Of a DNA stretch of 29,210 nt, positions 22,669-29,210 are shown piece by piece. Positions within the stretch are counted from its first letter, which is position 1, and the number at the start of each line of letters is the position of its first letter. The DNA is taken from assembly GCA_964392345.1 (NCBI GenBank), contig CAYMPQ010000013.1, positions 1-29,210 of the forward strand, given 5' to 3'. The position numbers and the translations under genes are program-made. The notes under the pieces are model-generated. The model was not told the origin of the DNA and did not search any database. It saw only the letters and a program-made list of their open reading frames with translations. This DNA comes from JAUVXY01 sp964392345. GTDB taxonomy: Bacteria > Actinomycetota > Humimicrobiia > Humimicrobiales > Humimicrobiaceae.

Positions 22669-23223
22669 TTATCTTTTAAATGGAAATCCAAATTTTTCCA
22701 GTAAACTTAGTGATTCTTTATCACTCTTTGTGTTGCCAGTAGTAATTGTAATATTCATACCTTTTACACTGAAAATATTATCATAGCTGACTTCTGGGAA
22801 TATCAATTGTTCTTTTACCCCCATGGTATAATTCCCACAGCCATCAAAACTTTTTTTAGAAAGTCCTCTAAAATCTCTGATCCTGGGGATAGCTATGCTA
22901 AGCAGCCTGTCTAAAAATTCATACATTCTGTTTCCGCGCAGTGTTACCATACAGCCTATTGGATTTCCCTCCCTTAATTTAAAGCTGGCAATAGATTTCC
23001 TTGCTTTAGTTATTATAGGCTTCTGACCAGTAACTTTAGCTAAATCATTGCTTGCAGACTCAAGCTCCTTCATATTTTGAATAGCAGAACCAACTCCCAT
23101 ATTAATAGTGATCTTTTCCAAGTTTGGCACTTCCATTACACTTTTATAGCCAAACTCCTTCATCATTTCAGGAACTATTTCCTTATCATATTTTTCTTTT
23201 AATCTAGGTTTTACTGACGCCAC
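22669..23223 (-). CDS. rplE: 50S ribosomal protein L5 (uL5)
   Basis: This 184-aa protein has RLKEKYDKEIVPEMMKEFGY at its start, NLEKITINMGVG, QKPIITKARKSIASFKLREG and the C-terminal GMNITITTGNTKSDKES. L5 binds 5S rRNA and contacts tRNA in the P site. The start is GTG at 23223, about 10 nt after GGAGG. It ends in LLEKFGFPFKR, the usual close. Confidence 0.97.
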   Translation of the reverse strand: MASVKPRLKEKYDKEIVPEMMKEFGYKSVMEVPNLEKITINMGVGSAIQNMKELESASNDLAKVTGQKPIITKARKSIASFKLREGNPIGCMVTLRGNRMYEFLDRLLSIAIPRIRDFRGLSKKSFDGCGNYTMGVKEQLIFPEVSYDNIFSVKGMNITITTGNTKSDKESLSLLEKFGFPFKR

Positions 23224-23238
23224 CTTAATATTACCTCC

Positions 23239-23550
23239 CTACACCTGCTGCCCGCACTTTTTACAAATTCTTACCTTTTCATCAGAATCTTTAACCATAA
23301 AGCCCAGCCTCGCAGGTTTGCCACAACTAGGACATATTACTTTAACATTCGAAATATTAATAGGACCTTCCTTTTTTATAATACCCCCGGGCTGGTTCTG
23401 GCTTTTTTGTCTCGTATGCTTCTTTATAATATTTACACCTTCAACGTATAGCTTGCCCTCAGCAGGCTCTATTCTAAGTACTTTTCCTATCCTACCGCTA
23501 TCTTTGCCTTTAATTATTTTCACCTTATCATTTTTTTTCACTTTCAGCAT
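23239..23550 (-). CDS. rplX: 50S ribosomal protein L24 (uL24) with CxxC pairs
   Basis: This 103-aa protein opens with the KOW motif (VKIIKGKDSGRIGKVLRI) and has VEGVNIIKKHTRQ. The C-terminal part holds CPSCGKPARLGF and CKKCGQQV, two CxxC pairs that can bind zinc, as in many Gram-positive L24 proteins. L24 starts 50S assembly. The ATG start is standard, and the gene lies between rplN and rplE in the usual order. Confidence 0.96.
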   Translation of the reverse strand: MLKVKKNDKVKIIKGKDSGRIGKVLRIEPAEGKLYVEGVNIIKKHTRQKSQNQPGGIIKKEGPINISNVKVICPSCGKPARLGFMVKDSDEKVRICKKCGQQV

Positions 23551-23581
23551 TTATGTAAACCCCTATTCTTCCCTACTTATT

Positions 23582-23950
23582 TCAAACTACTTCTGGTGAT
23601 AGAGAAATAATTTTCATGAAATTTTTATCTCTAAGTTCCCTTGCTACTGGCCCAAATATCCTAGTTCCCTTTGGATTATTCTGGTCATCTATGATAACTG
23701 CAGCATTTTCATCAAATCTTATGCATGATCCATCTTTTCTTCTAAGAACTTTTTTAGATCTTACAAGTACTGCCTTTATAACATCACTTTTACTAACGAC
23801 CCCTCCGGGGTTTGCAACTTTTACTGTTGCTACAAATATATCGCCAACTCTTGCATATCTTTTCCTTGAGCCGCCTAAAACTTTGATACACAAAAGTTCC
23901 TTAGCACCAGTATTGTCAGCAACTTTTACTCTACTCTCAGCCTGAATCAT
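23582..23950 (-). CDS. rplN: 50S ribosomal protein L14 (uL14)
   Basis: This 122-aa protein is near consensus: MIQAESRVKVADNTGAKELL, VLGGSRKRYARVGDIFVATVK, RFDENAAVIIDDQNNPKGTR and IFGPVARELRDKNFMKIISL. L14 forms bridges to the 30S subunit. Length is exactly the usual 122 residues. Confidence 0.98.
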   Translation of the reverse strand: MIQAESRVKVADNTGAKELLCIKVLGGSRKRYARVGDIFVATVKVANPGGVVSKSDVIKAVLVRSKKVLRRKDGSCIRFDENAAVIIDDQNNPKGTRIFGPVARELRDKNFMKIISLSPEVV

Positions 23951-23963
23951 CTTAAACCCCTCT

Positions 23964-24218
23964 TTAATCAGCCTTTTTAATTATCTCTAACAGTCTCCAT
24001 CTCTTAGTCTTGCTAAGAGGCTTTGTTTCAGTTACTCTAACTTCGTCCCCTAATTTACACTTATTGTCTGGATCGTGTACTTTAAAATTTTTTACTTTCT
24101 TTAATATCTTTTTATATAAAGAGTGCTTGTAGTAGGATTCTACCGCAACTACTGCTGTTTTATCCATTTTTTCACTGACTACAACCCCTACTCTTATTTT
24201 CCTTTTACCTCTTTCCAA
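23964..24218 (-). CDS. rpsQ: 30S ribosomal protein S17 (uS17)
   Basis: This 84-aa OB-fold protein has GVVVSEKMDKTAVVAVESYYKH, YKKILKKVKNFKVHDPDNKC and the end TETKPLSKTKRWRLLEIIKKA. S17 binds helix 11 of 16S rRNA early in assembly. The start is TTG at 24218 with AAGGAGGG about 6 nt upstream. Confidence 0.96.
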   Translation of the reverse strand: MERGKRKIRVGVVVSEKMDKTAVVAVESYYKHSLYKKILKKVKNFKVHDPDNKCKLGDEVRVTETKPLSKTKRWRLLEIIKKAD

Positions 24219-24233
24219 AAATAACCCTCCTTA

Positions 24234-24464
24234 TTAACGATCTTTGCCTTTCCGTACTTCTCTTTTTTCATGCATACCAAGTTCTTTTTCTCTCATTAAA
24301 GTTTCTAATTTAGCAATATCCTTTTTCAAATTTCTTATTGCCATAACATTCTCTAACTGCCCTCTCGATTTTTGAAATTTCAATGAAAAAAGACTTTTTT
24401 TGACATCAGTTAATTTTGTTTCTAATTCTTCCCGAGTAAGTTCTTTTATTTCACTGATTCTCAT
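24234..24464 (-). CDS. rpmC: 50S ribosomal protein L29 (uL29)
   Basis: This 76-aa helical-hairpin protein has ELTREELETKLTDVKKSLFSLKFQKSRGQLEN and AIRNLKKDIAKLETLMREKE, both L29 marks. The tail (HEKREVRKGKDR) is slightly longer than in E. coli. L29 sits at the tunnel exit and helps dock trigger factor and SRP. Upstream Shine-Dalgarno is weak, so coupling to rplP, 28 nt away, is possible. Confidence 0.95.
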   Translation of the reverse strand: MRISEIKELTREELETKLTDVKKSLFSLKFQKSRGQLENVMAIRNLKKDIAKLETLMREKELGMHEKREVRKGKDR

Positions 24465-24492
24465 TTTTCTCTACCCAATCTCTATATAGATA

Positions 24493-24909
24493 TTATTCCT
24501 CAAAAATAAATTTTGTCTTAATAGACAACTTGTGTGAAGCAAGCCTCATTGCTTCCTTCGCAACCTCAACGCTCACACCCGATAATTCAAACATAATTTT
24601 CCCGGGTTTTACTACTGCTACCCACTGCTCAGGAGCACCTTTACCGCTCCCCATTCTGGTTTCAGCAGGTTTTTTAGTAACAGGTTTATGAGGAAAAATA
24701 TTTATCCACACTTTTCCCCCTCTTTTAATATACCTGGTAAGTGCAATCCTTGCAGCCTCTATCTGCTTGCTTGGCACCCATCCACATTCCACTGCCTGAA
24801 GACCATATTCCCCAAAGGATAGTTTCGTACCTCCCTTAGCAGTGCCTTTCATTCTTCCTCTTTGTTCTTTTCTATGCTTTACCCTTTTTGGCATTAGCAT
24901 TGGTGACAT
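24493..24909 (-). CDS. rplP: 50S ribosomal protein L16 (uL16)
   Basis: This 138-aa protein has MLMPKRVKHRKEQRGRMKG, ECGWVPSKQIEAARIALTRY and KPVTKKPAETRMGSGKGAPE. L16 stabilises A-site tRNA and 50S maturation. I kept the ATG at 24909, three codons before the usual MLMPK start, because AGGAGG lies 5 nt before it and would be 14 nt from the inner ATG. Confidence 0.96.
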   Translation of the reverse strand: MSPMLMPKRVKHRKEQRGRMKGTAKGGTKLSFGEYGLQAVECGWVPSKQIEAARIALTRYIKRGGKVWINIFPHKPVTKKPAETRMGSGKGAPEQWVAVVKPGKIMFELSGVSVEVAKEAMRLASHKLSIKTKFIFEE

Positions 24910-24918
24910 AATTGCCTC

Positions 24919-25581
24919 CTAGCCAGAAACATTTTCTGCTTCTTTCTCCCTCTTGTCTAATATTACATCCCCTAAATAAATCCAGACCTTAACACCAATC
25001 TTCCCAAAGGTTGTGTCTGATTCCGCAAATCCATAATCAATATCAGCTCTAAGAGTATGCAGCGGAACCCTGCCTTCTCTGTACCACTCTGTTCTTGCCA
25101 TTTCTGCTCCGCCTAATCTGCCAGAACATTGAACTCTTATACCTTTAGCACCTGCCTTCATTGCCAGAGAAACAGCTTTTTTCATTGCTCTCCTGAAACT
25201 TACCCTGCCCTTTAATTGAGATGCTATGCTTTCAGCCACTAATTTAGCAACAATCTCAGGTTTTTTGATCTCCAGTATATTAATCTGTATAGTCTTTCCT
25301 ATTTTCTTCATTAACATATCTCTAACATCATTAATAGTCGTGCCCCTTTTTCCTATAACTATCCCGGGTTTAGAAGTGCTAACACCTATCTTTACTTCTT
25401 CTGATGTTCTTTCAATCTCTATTTTTGAAACACCTGCGTTAGATAGTTGCCCGCTGATTACTTCCCTTATTACCATATCTTCATGCAAAAACTTTGCATA
25501 ATCCTTTGTAGCAAACCATTTTACCTGCCAGTCTTTAATTATTCCAAGTCTTAAGCCATTAGGGTTAACTTTTTGTCCCAA
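24919..25581 (-). CDS. rpsC: 30S ribosomal protein S3 (uS3)
   Basis: This 220-aa protein starts GQKVNPNGLRLGIIKDW. It has a KH domain (GKRGTTINDVRDMLMKKIG) and the C-terminal QCSGRLGGAEMARTEWYREG, PLHTLRADIDYGFAES and GVKVWIYLGD. I chose the TTG at 25581, which gives the normal MGQKVNP start about 9 nt after AGGAGG. The ATG at 25608 would add nine basic residues that are not in the family. The start overlaps the end of rplV by 17 nt. Confidence 0.93.
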   Translation of the reverse strand: MGQKVNPNGLRLGIIKDWQVKWFATKDYAKFLHEDMVIREVISGQLSNAGVSKIEIERTSEEVKIGVSTSKPGIVIGKRGTTINDVRDMLMKKIGKTIQINILEIKKPEIVAKLVAESIASQLKGRVSFRRAMKKAVSLAMKAGAKGIRVQCSGRLGGAEMARTEWYREGRVPLHTLRADIDYGFAESDTTFGKIGVKVWIYLGDVILDKREKEAENVSG

Positions 25582-25933
25582 CTTCCTTAACCTCCTCTTC
25601 TTTCCCATCAGTTACATAAACTACTACATGAGAGGTCCTCTTCCTGATCCTTGCAGCTCTTCCCCTGGCTCTTGGCTTAAACCTTTTTAGGGTGGGCCCC
25701 TCGTTTATATATATTTTAGATATATATAAATCATCCTCATTCATATTGCTATTTTCAGTAGCATTTGCAGCAGCACTCTGTACAGCTTTTTTAATTATCA
25801 AGGCTGCCTTTTTAGGAGTGAGAGATAAAATATCTACAGCTTCTGCTACAGACTTATCTCTAACCAGCGCTGCAACATATCTTATTTTCCTTGGTGACAT
25901 TCTTATAAATTTTTCAACTGCTCTTGTTTCCAA
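25565..25933 (-). CDS. rplV: 50S ribosomal protein L22 (uL22)
   Basis: This 122-aa protein has RMSPRKIRYVAALVRDKSVAEAVDIL, SAAANATENSNMNEDDLYIS and GPTLKRFKPRARGRAARIRKRTSH. The last stretch forms the hairpin that lines the peptide tunnel and is the site of macrolide-resistance changes in other bacteria. The start is TTG at 25933 behind GAGAGGTAAGGG. The C-terminal tail (DGKEEEVKEVGTKS) overlaps rpsC. Confidence 0.96.
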   Translation of the reverse strand: METRAVEKFIRMSPRKIRYVAALVRDKSVAEAVDILSLTPKKAALIIKKAVQSAAANATENSNMNEDDLYISKIYINEGPTLKRFKPRARGRAARIRKRTSHVVVYVTDGKEEEVKEVGTKS

Positions 25934-25969
25934 AAACCCTTACCTCTCTTTTATATCTTTACACTTTTC

Positions 25970-26263
25970 CTAATGCGGCTTTGAAGTAGTTTTCTCAGTT
26001 TTACCTTTGTATACATGTGCCCTTATATTCCTTGTGGGAGCAAACTCTCCTAATTTATGTCCCACCATTGATTCTGATATAAATATAGGTACATGCTTTC
26101 TCCCATCATGTACTGCTATTGTATGCCCAACCATCTCTGGAAAAATTGTCGAATTACGCGACCATGTCTTAATGATCTTTTTATCTCCAGTTTCATTCAA
26201 CTTTTCAACCTTACTCATAAGTTTTTCTTCAATAAAAGGCCCTTTTTTTAAAGACCTTGACAT
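25970..26263 (-). CDS. rpsS: 30S ribosomal protein S19 (uS19)
   Basis: This 97-aa protein begins MSRSLKKGPFIEEKLMSKVE and has KTWSRNSTIFPEMVGHTIAVHDG with FISESMVGHKLGEFAPTR, near consensus. S19 sits in the 30S head with S13. Between it and rplB is a 90-nt AT-rich gap with no feature beyond its ribosome binding site (GGGAGG). Confidence 0.97.
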   Translation of the reverse strand: MSRSLKKGPFIEEKLMSKVEKLNETGDKKIIKTWSRNSTIFPEMVGHTIAVHDGRKHVPIFISESMVGHKLGEFAPTRNIRAHVYKGKTEKTTSKPH

Positions 26264-26353
26264 AGTTATCCTCCCTCAACTATTAAGCTTACTGTTTTGC
26301 ATAAACTACTAATTATTTATAAACAAATCAATCAGCATAAGTATATTCTTATA

Positions 26354-27181
26354 TTACTTTCTTCTCTTAATTATGAACTTATTAGAAGCCTTATTCTTTT
26401 TTCTAGTTCTATAACCAAGCGTAGGCTTCCCCCATGGTGTAGAAGGATTTCTCCCTGCACTTTTATTTTTACCTTCTCCTCCACCGTGTGGATGGTCGTG
26501 CGGGTTCATAGCTGTCCCTCTTACAGTTGGCCTTATCCCAAGCCATCTTTTTCTACCAGCTTTCCCTAAAGAAATTATCTCATGATCTGCATTTCCTACC
26601 TGCCCTATGGAAGCTCTGCATTTAATACTAACCAGCCTAACTTCGCCTGAAGGCAGCTTTATATGGGCGTATTTCTTTTCTTTAGCAAGCAGCTGAGCTT
26701 CTCCTCCTGCAGATCTTGCAAGTTCTGCTCCCTTATTTTCTTTGAGTTCAATATTATGTATAACTGTTCCAACAGGAATATTGATTAAAGGAAGGCAGTT
26801 GCCTACTTTTATATCAGCCTTTTCCCCTGACATTACCATATCGCCTATTTTTAATCCTTTAGGAGCAATTATATAACTCTTTCCCCCATCAACATACTTT
26901 AAAAGAGCAATCCTGGCACTCCTATTTGGATCATATTCAATAGAATCTACCTTTGCCGGAATATTATCTTTTACCCTCTTAAAATCTATTACTCTATATA
27001 ATCTTTTATGCCCTCCTCCACTATGTCTTCTGGTTATACGGCCTGCATTATTTCTTCCGCTAGCCTTCTTTAAGGACACAGTCAAAGACTTTTCTGACTT
27101 CTTTTTAGTTAAAGCCGAAAAATCCGATACCGTTGCAAATCTCCTTCCGGGAGATGTGGGTTTATATTTTTTCAAAACCAC
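26354..27181 (-). CDS. rplB: 50S ribosomal protein L2 (uL2)
   Basis: This 275-aa protein is near consensus: KKYKPTSPGRRFATVSDF, GGGHKRLYRVIDFKR, YDPNRSARIALLKYVDG, NIPVGTVIHNIELKENKGAELARSAG and GTAMNPHDHPHGGGEGK. The conserved His of HPHGGG is needed for peptidyl transfer. The start is GTG at 27181, 9 nt after GGAGG; it ends in ASNKFIIKRRK. Confidence 0.98.
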   Translation of the reverse strand: MVLKKYKPTSPGRRFATVSDFSALTKKKSEKSLTVSLKKASGRNNAGRITRRHSGGGHKRLYRVIDFKRVKDNIPAKVDSIEYDPNRSARIALLKYVDGGKSYIIAPKGLKIGDMVMSGEKADIKVGNCLPLINIPVGTVIHNIELKENKGAELARSAGGEAQLLAKEKKYAHIKLPSGEVRLVSIKCRASIGQVGNADHEIISLGKAGRKRWLGIRPTVRGTAMNPHDHPHGGGEGKNKSAGRNPSTPWGKPTLGYRTRKKNKASNKFIIKRRK

Positions 27182-27205
27182 CGCTGCTAACCTCCAAATC
27201 TTAAA

Positions 27206-27493
27206 TTAAACTGATTCAAAGAATTCAATCTTATCTTTTTTCCTTAACGTTACTATGGCTTTCTTCTTTTTTGCACTCTTGCCAATTGATCTTCCTAATC
27301 TTTTAGGTTTAGGCTTTATATTCATAGTACTAATTTTTAATACTTTTACATTAAATATTTGTTCAATAGCCCTTTTTATCTTATCTTTACCAGATCTTAC
27401 ATCAACATAAAAAGAATACCTTTTATCAGCAACTGCCCCGTAACTTTTTTCTGATACTATAGGAGAAATAATTATATCTCTAGGATCCTCCAC
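27206..27493 (-). CDS. rplW: 50S ribosomal protein L23 (uL23)
   Basis: This 95-aa protein has PIVSEKSYGAVADKRYSFYVD, KDKIKRAIEQIFNVKVLKISTMNIK and a basic loop RLGRSIGKSAKKKKAIVTL. L23 is the docking site for trigger factor and SRP. The start is GTG at 27493 with AGGAGG 7 nt upstream; it overlaps the end of rplD by 14 nt. Confidence 0.97.
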   Translation of the reverse strand: MEDPRDIIISPIVSEKSYGAVADKRYSFYVDVRSGKDKIKRAIEQIFNVKVLKISTMNIKPKPKRLGRSIGKSAKKKKAIVTLRKKDKIEFFESV

Positions 27494-28118
27494 TGTTTGA
27501 CCTCCTGATAAACTTATTTAGTGAATCCCTGGTAAAAATCACATATTCTGAAATTAAAATGCTGTATGTGCTAAGACTCCCTGCGCTTGCCAATGTTGCA
27601 TTGGCAATATTGCTAAAAGACTTAGCCTCGTTTCCGTTTAAATCCTCTAAAACCACCAGGACTTTTTTGTCTTTTAATTTAAATTTATTTAATATATCTA
27701 CTGCTTTTTTTGTTTTCGGATTCTTAAAATCCAACACATCCAGTACTAAAATTTTATTATCTTTAAACTTTTCGGATAACGCCATAGACTTGGATTTTCT
27801 AATTACTTTTTTATTTAATTTAAAAGAGTAACTTCTTGGCTTTGGACCAAAAACGACTCCTCCTCCGCGCCATATAGGAGACCTGTTGGTTCCTGCTCTT
27901 GCGTTGCCTGTGCCTTTCTGCCTCCATGGCTTTTTCCCACCGCCTCTTACTTCGCTTCTGTCTTTTGTGCTGTGGCATCCAGTTCTTATGGAAGCCAGGT
28001 ATCTTCTAACTTCCTGATGCAGAGCATCAGTACTTATCTCCTGCTTTACCATGTCATCAGATATTTTTATTTTTTCTACCTTATCACCTTTTAAATTTAA
28101 AATATCCAGATTTGCCAT
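27480..28118 (-). CDS. rplD: 50S ribosomal protein L4 (uL4)
   Basis: This 212-aa protein includes the tunnel loop RSEVRGGGKKPWRQKGTGNARAG and SPIWRGGGVVFGPKPRSY. The globular part ends in FTRDSLNKFIRR, which is usually FTKEALE-type. L4 autoregulates the S10 operon in E. coli; with only 47 nt between tuf and rpsJ there is no room for a comparable leader. AGGAG precedes the ATG. Confidence 0.97.
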   Translation of the reverse strand: MANLDILNLKGDKVEKIKISDDMVKQEISTDALHQEVRRYLASIRTGCHSTKDRSEVRGGGKKPWRQKGTGNARAGTNRSPIWRGGGVVFGPKPRSYSFKLNKKVIRKSKSMALSEKFKDNKILVLDVLDFKNPKTKKAVDILNKFKLKDKKVLVVLEDLNGNEAKSFSNIANATLASAGSLSTYSILISEYVIFTRDSLNKFIRRSNSGGS

Positions 28119-28134
28119 TATCTTTCTCCTAAAA

Positions 28135-28764
28135 TTAACTGCTAATCTTTTTTATAAAAACCAGATTACCCTTAGCACCGGGGACAGCGCCTTTAATAAG
28201 AATTAGATTCTGATCTTCTATAATATCAACTATTTCCAAGCCAGCTGAAGTAACTTTACAATTACCCATCCTCCCCGGCATCTTTTTCCCCTTTAAAATT
28301 TTTGCTGGTGTGGCACACATTCCTACCGATCCTGGTTTTCTGTGGCTATGTGAGCCATGAGACATTCGTCCTCTATGAAAATTATGTCTCTTTATTACAC
28401 CGCTAAATCCCTTGCCTTTTGAATATCCTGTTACTTTAACCTTATCCCCAACCTTAAAAATATTAATGTCTATGTTATCTCCATGTTTGTATTCTTCATC
28501 AAATTTTTCTACCCTGATTTCTCTTAAATATTTTTTAGGCTTTTCTTTTATCTTATCAAATTCACCCTTAACAGGCTTTTTTGCTTTTTTTTCCTTAATA
28601 TTTCCAAATCCGACTTTAACAGCATTATACCCATCTTTTTTGATATCTTTTACTTGTACTATTACACAAGGTTCGGCCTCAATAGCTGTAGCACACACAA
28701 CATTGCCATTTTTATCAAATATTTGTGTTGAACCAATCTTTTTCCCATATATTGCACTTAACAT
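28135..28764 (-). CDS. rplC: 50S ribosomal protein L3 (uL3)
   Basis: This 209-aa protein begins MLSAIYGKKIGSTQIFDKNG. It has VKVTGYSKGKGFSGVIKRHNFHRG, MSHGSHSHRKPGSVG and MPGRMGNCKVT, the rRNA-binding finger of L3. I chose the ATG at 28764, eight nt after AAGGTG; a GTG three codons upstream (28773) is less likely. A Lys-rich insert (about 75-95) is ordinary variation. Confidence 0.96.
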   Translation of the reverse strand: MLSAIYGKKIGSTQIFDKNGNVVCATAIEAEPCVIVQVKDIKKDGYNAVKVGFGNIKEKKAKKPVKGEFDKIKEKPKKYLREIRVEKFDEEYKHGDNIDINIFKVGDKVKVTGYSKGKGFSGVIKRHNFHRGRMSHGSHSHRKPGSVGMCATPAKILKGKKMPGRMGNCKVTSAGLEIVDIIEDQNLILIKGAVPGAKGNLVFIKKISS

Positions 28765-28803
28765 CTTGCACACACCTTACATTAAACATTGCTCTATTAT
28801 TAA

Positions 28804-29124
28804 TTATGACTTTATTTCAATATCTACGCCTGCTGGAAGGCTAACCCTCATTAATAAATCAACCGTTTTAGGGGTAGGATTTATTATATCTATAAGCCTT
28901 TTGTGGGTTCTGATTTCAAAATGTTCCCTTGAGTCTTTATGCACATGTGGAGATCTTATGACGCAATATACATTTTTTTTGTTTGGCAATGGAATTGGCC
29001 CTGAAACTTTTGCTCCTGACCTTTCCACTGTCTCTACTATCTTCTTGGCAGAACTATCTATTATCTCATTGTCATATGCTTTTAATTTAATTCTAATTTT
29101 TTGACCCAACTTACTTCTTGCCAC
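28804..29124 (-). CDS. rpsJ: 30S ribosomal protein S10 (uS10)
   Basis: This 106-aa protein has KIRIKLKAYDNEIIDSSAKKI, SGPIPLPNKKNVYCVIRSPHVHKDSREHFEIRTHKR and DLLMRVSLPAGVDIEIK. It shapes the 30S head and, with NusB, antitermination. The start is GTG at 29124 with AGGAGG about 7 nt upstream. It follows tuf directly, the str-S10 junction. Confidence 0.97.
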   Translation of the reverse strand: MARSKLGQKIRIKLKAYDNEIIDSSAKKIVETVERSGAKVSGPIPLPNKKNVYCVIRSPHVHKDSREHFEIRTHKRLIDIINPTPKTVDLLMRVSLPAGVDIEIKS

Positions 29125-29145
29125 AAATCTCCCTCCTAATTTTTA

Positions 29146-29162
29146 TTTAGCTTTTTGCTAAA
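29146..29162 (-). promoter_or_regulatory. Small hairpin in the tuf-rpsJ gap
   Basis: TTTAGC and GCTAAA (6 bp, 5-nt loop) form an AT-rich hairpin just ahead of the rpsJ ribosome binding site. It is too weak for a confident terminator; it may only slow processing or separate tuf from rpsJ. Confidence 0.3.
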
Positions 29163-29171
29163 TCTTACTTT

Positions 29172-29210
29172 CTATTCAATAATCTTTGTAATGCTTCCGG
29201 CCCCTATGGT
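29172..29210 (-). CDS. tuf: Elongation factor Tu, C-terminal 12 residues (partial)
   Basis: The window edge holds the last 12 codons and stop of a minus-strand gene: TIGAGSITKIIE. This matches the universal EF-Tu ending (TVGAG-V-TKI-E), and tuf directly upstream of rpsJ is the standard str-S10 order. The remainder lies beyond the right edge. Confidence 0.88.
   Translation of the reverse strand, partial: TIGAGSITKIIE

Noticed and set aside
28412..29104. 230-aa plus-strand open frame across rplC and rpsJ
   Set aside because: It is antisense to two certain ribosomal protein genes, and its composition is that of a complement of basic proteins.

Overview
The window is an AT-rich bacterial chromosome segment. 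Almost everything from about 5.0 kb to the right edge is one minus-strand housekeeping block, read right to left from the 3' end of tuf. First comes an S10-spc-alpha type ribosomal superoperon: rpsJ-rplC-rplD-rplW-rplB-rpsS-rplV-rpsC-rplP-rpmC-rpsQ-rplN-rplX-rplE-rpsN-rpsH-rplF-rplR-rpsE-rplO-secY-adk-map-infA-rpmJ-rpsM-rpsK-rpsD-rpoA-rplQ-truA-rplM-rpsI. After a 358-nt gap comes an envelope and cofactor block: glmM-glmS-acpS-nnr-CBS protein-alr. Many genes are only a few bases apart or overlap (secY/adk, adk/map and nnr/CBS by 4 nt), so translational coupling is likely.

The order rpsI-glmM-glmS-acpS-nnr-alr is the one I associate with Actinobacteria rather than Bacillus-type Firmicutes. The low GC, AGGAGG-type ribosome binding sites and zinc-binding (C+) forms of S14, S4, L36, L24 and adenylate kinase fit a low-GC, probably anaerobic Gram-positive-like lineage or a deep-branching relative of Actinobacteria. 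This placement is inference. rpmD (L30) is absent from its usual place between rpsE and rplO. infA has no ATG, GTG or TTG start that gives a full-length IF-1, and appears to start at ATT.

The left 5 kb is accessory. From left to right it holds a DUF2281/PIN-domain toxin-antitoxin pair lying between two 146-nt direct repeats (about 91% identical). Next is a membrane-anchored DUF1287-family protein that appears to have lost its catalytic Cys and His, and a convergent VUT-family (queuosine precursor) transporter overlapping its 3' end. A promoter-driven 67-aa membrane protein follows. Then come a strong bidirectional hairpin region, two paralogous small PLDc_N-type membrane proteins, an iron-sulfur-type flavoprotein, and a decayed C-terminal fragment of a second copy of that flavoprotein just downstream of alr.

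How the parts work together: the right-hand block makes ribosomes, the Sec channel, the RNA polymerase alpha subunit and adenylate kinase. The glm/acpS/nnr/alr block supplies peptidoglycan precursors (UDP-GlcNAc route, D-alanine), activates acyl carrier protein and repairs damaged NAD(P)H, so envelope synthesis is physically tied to translation capacity. I see no clear new multi-gene defence or mobile system. The most unusual items are the infA ATT start, the missing rpmD, the repeat-flanked toxin-antitoxin unit, the apparent DUF1287 pseudoenzyme and the structured rpsI-glmM gap.
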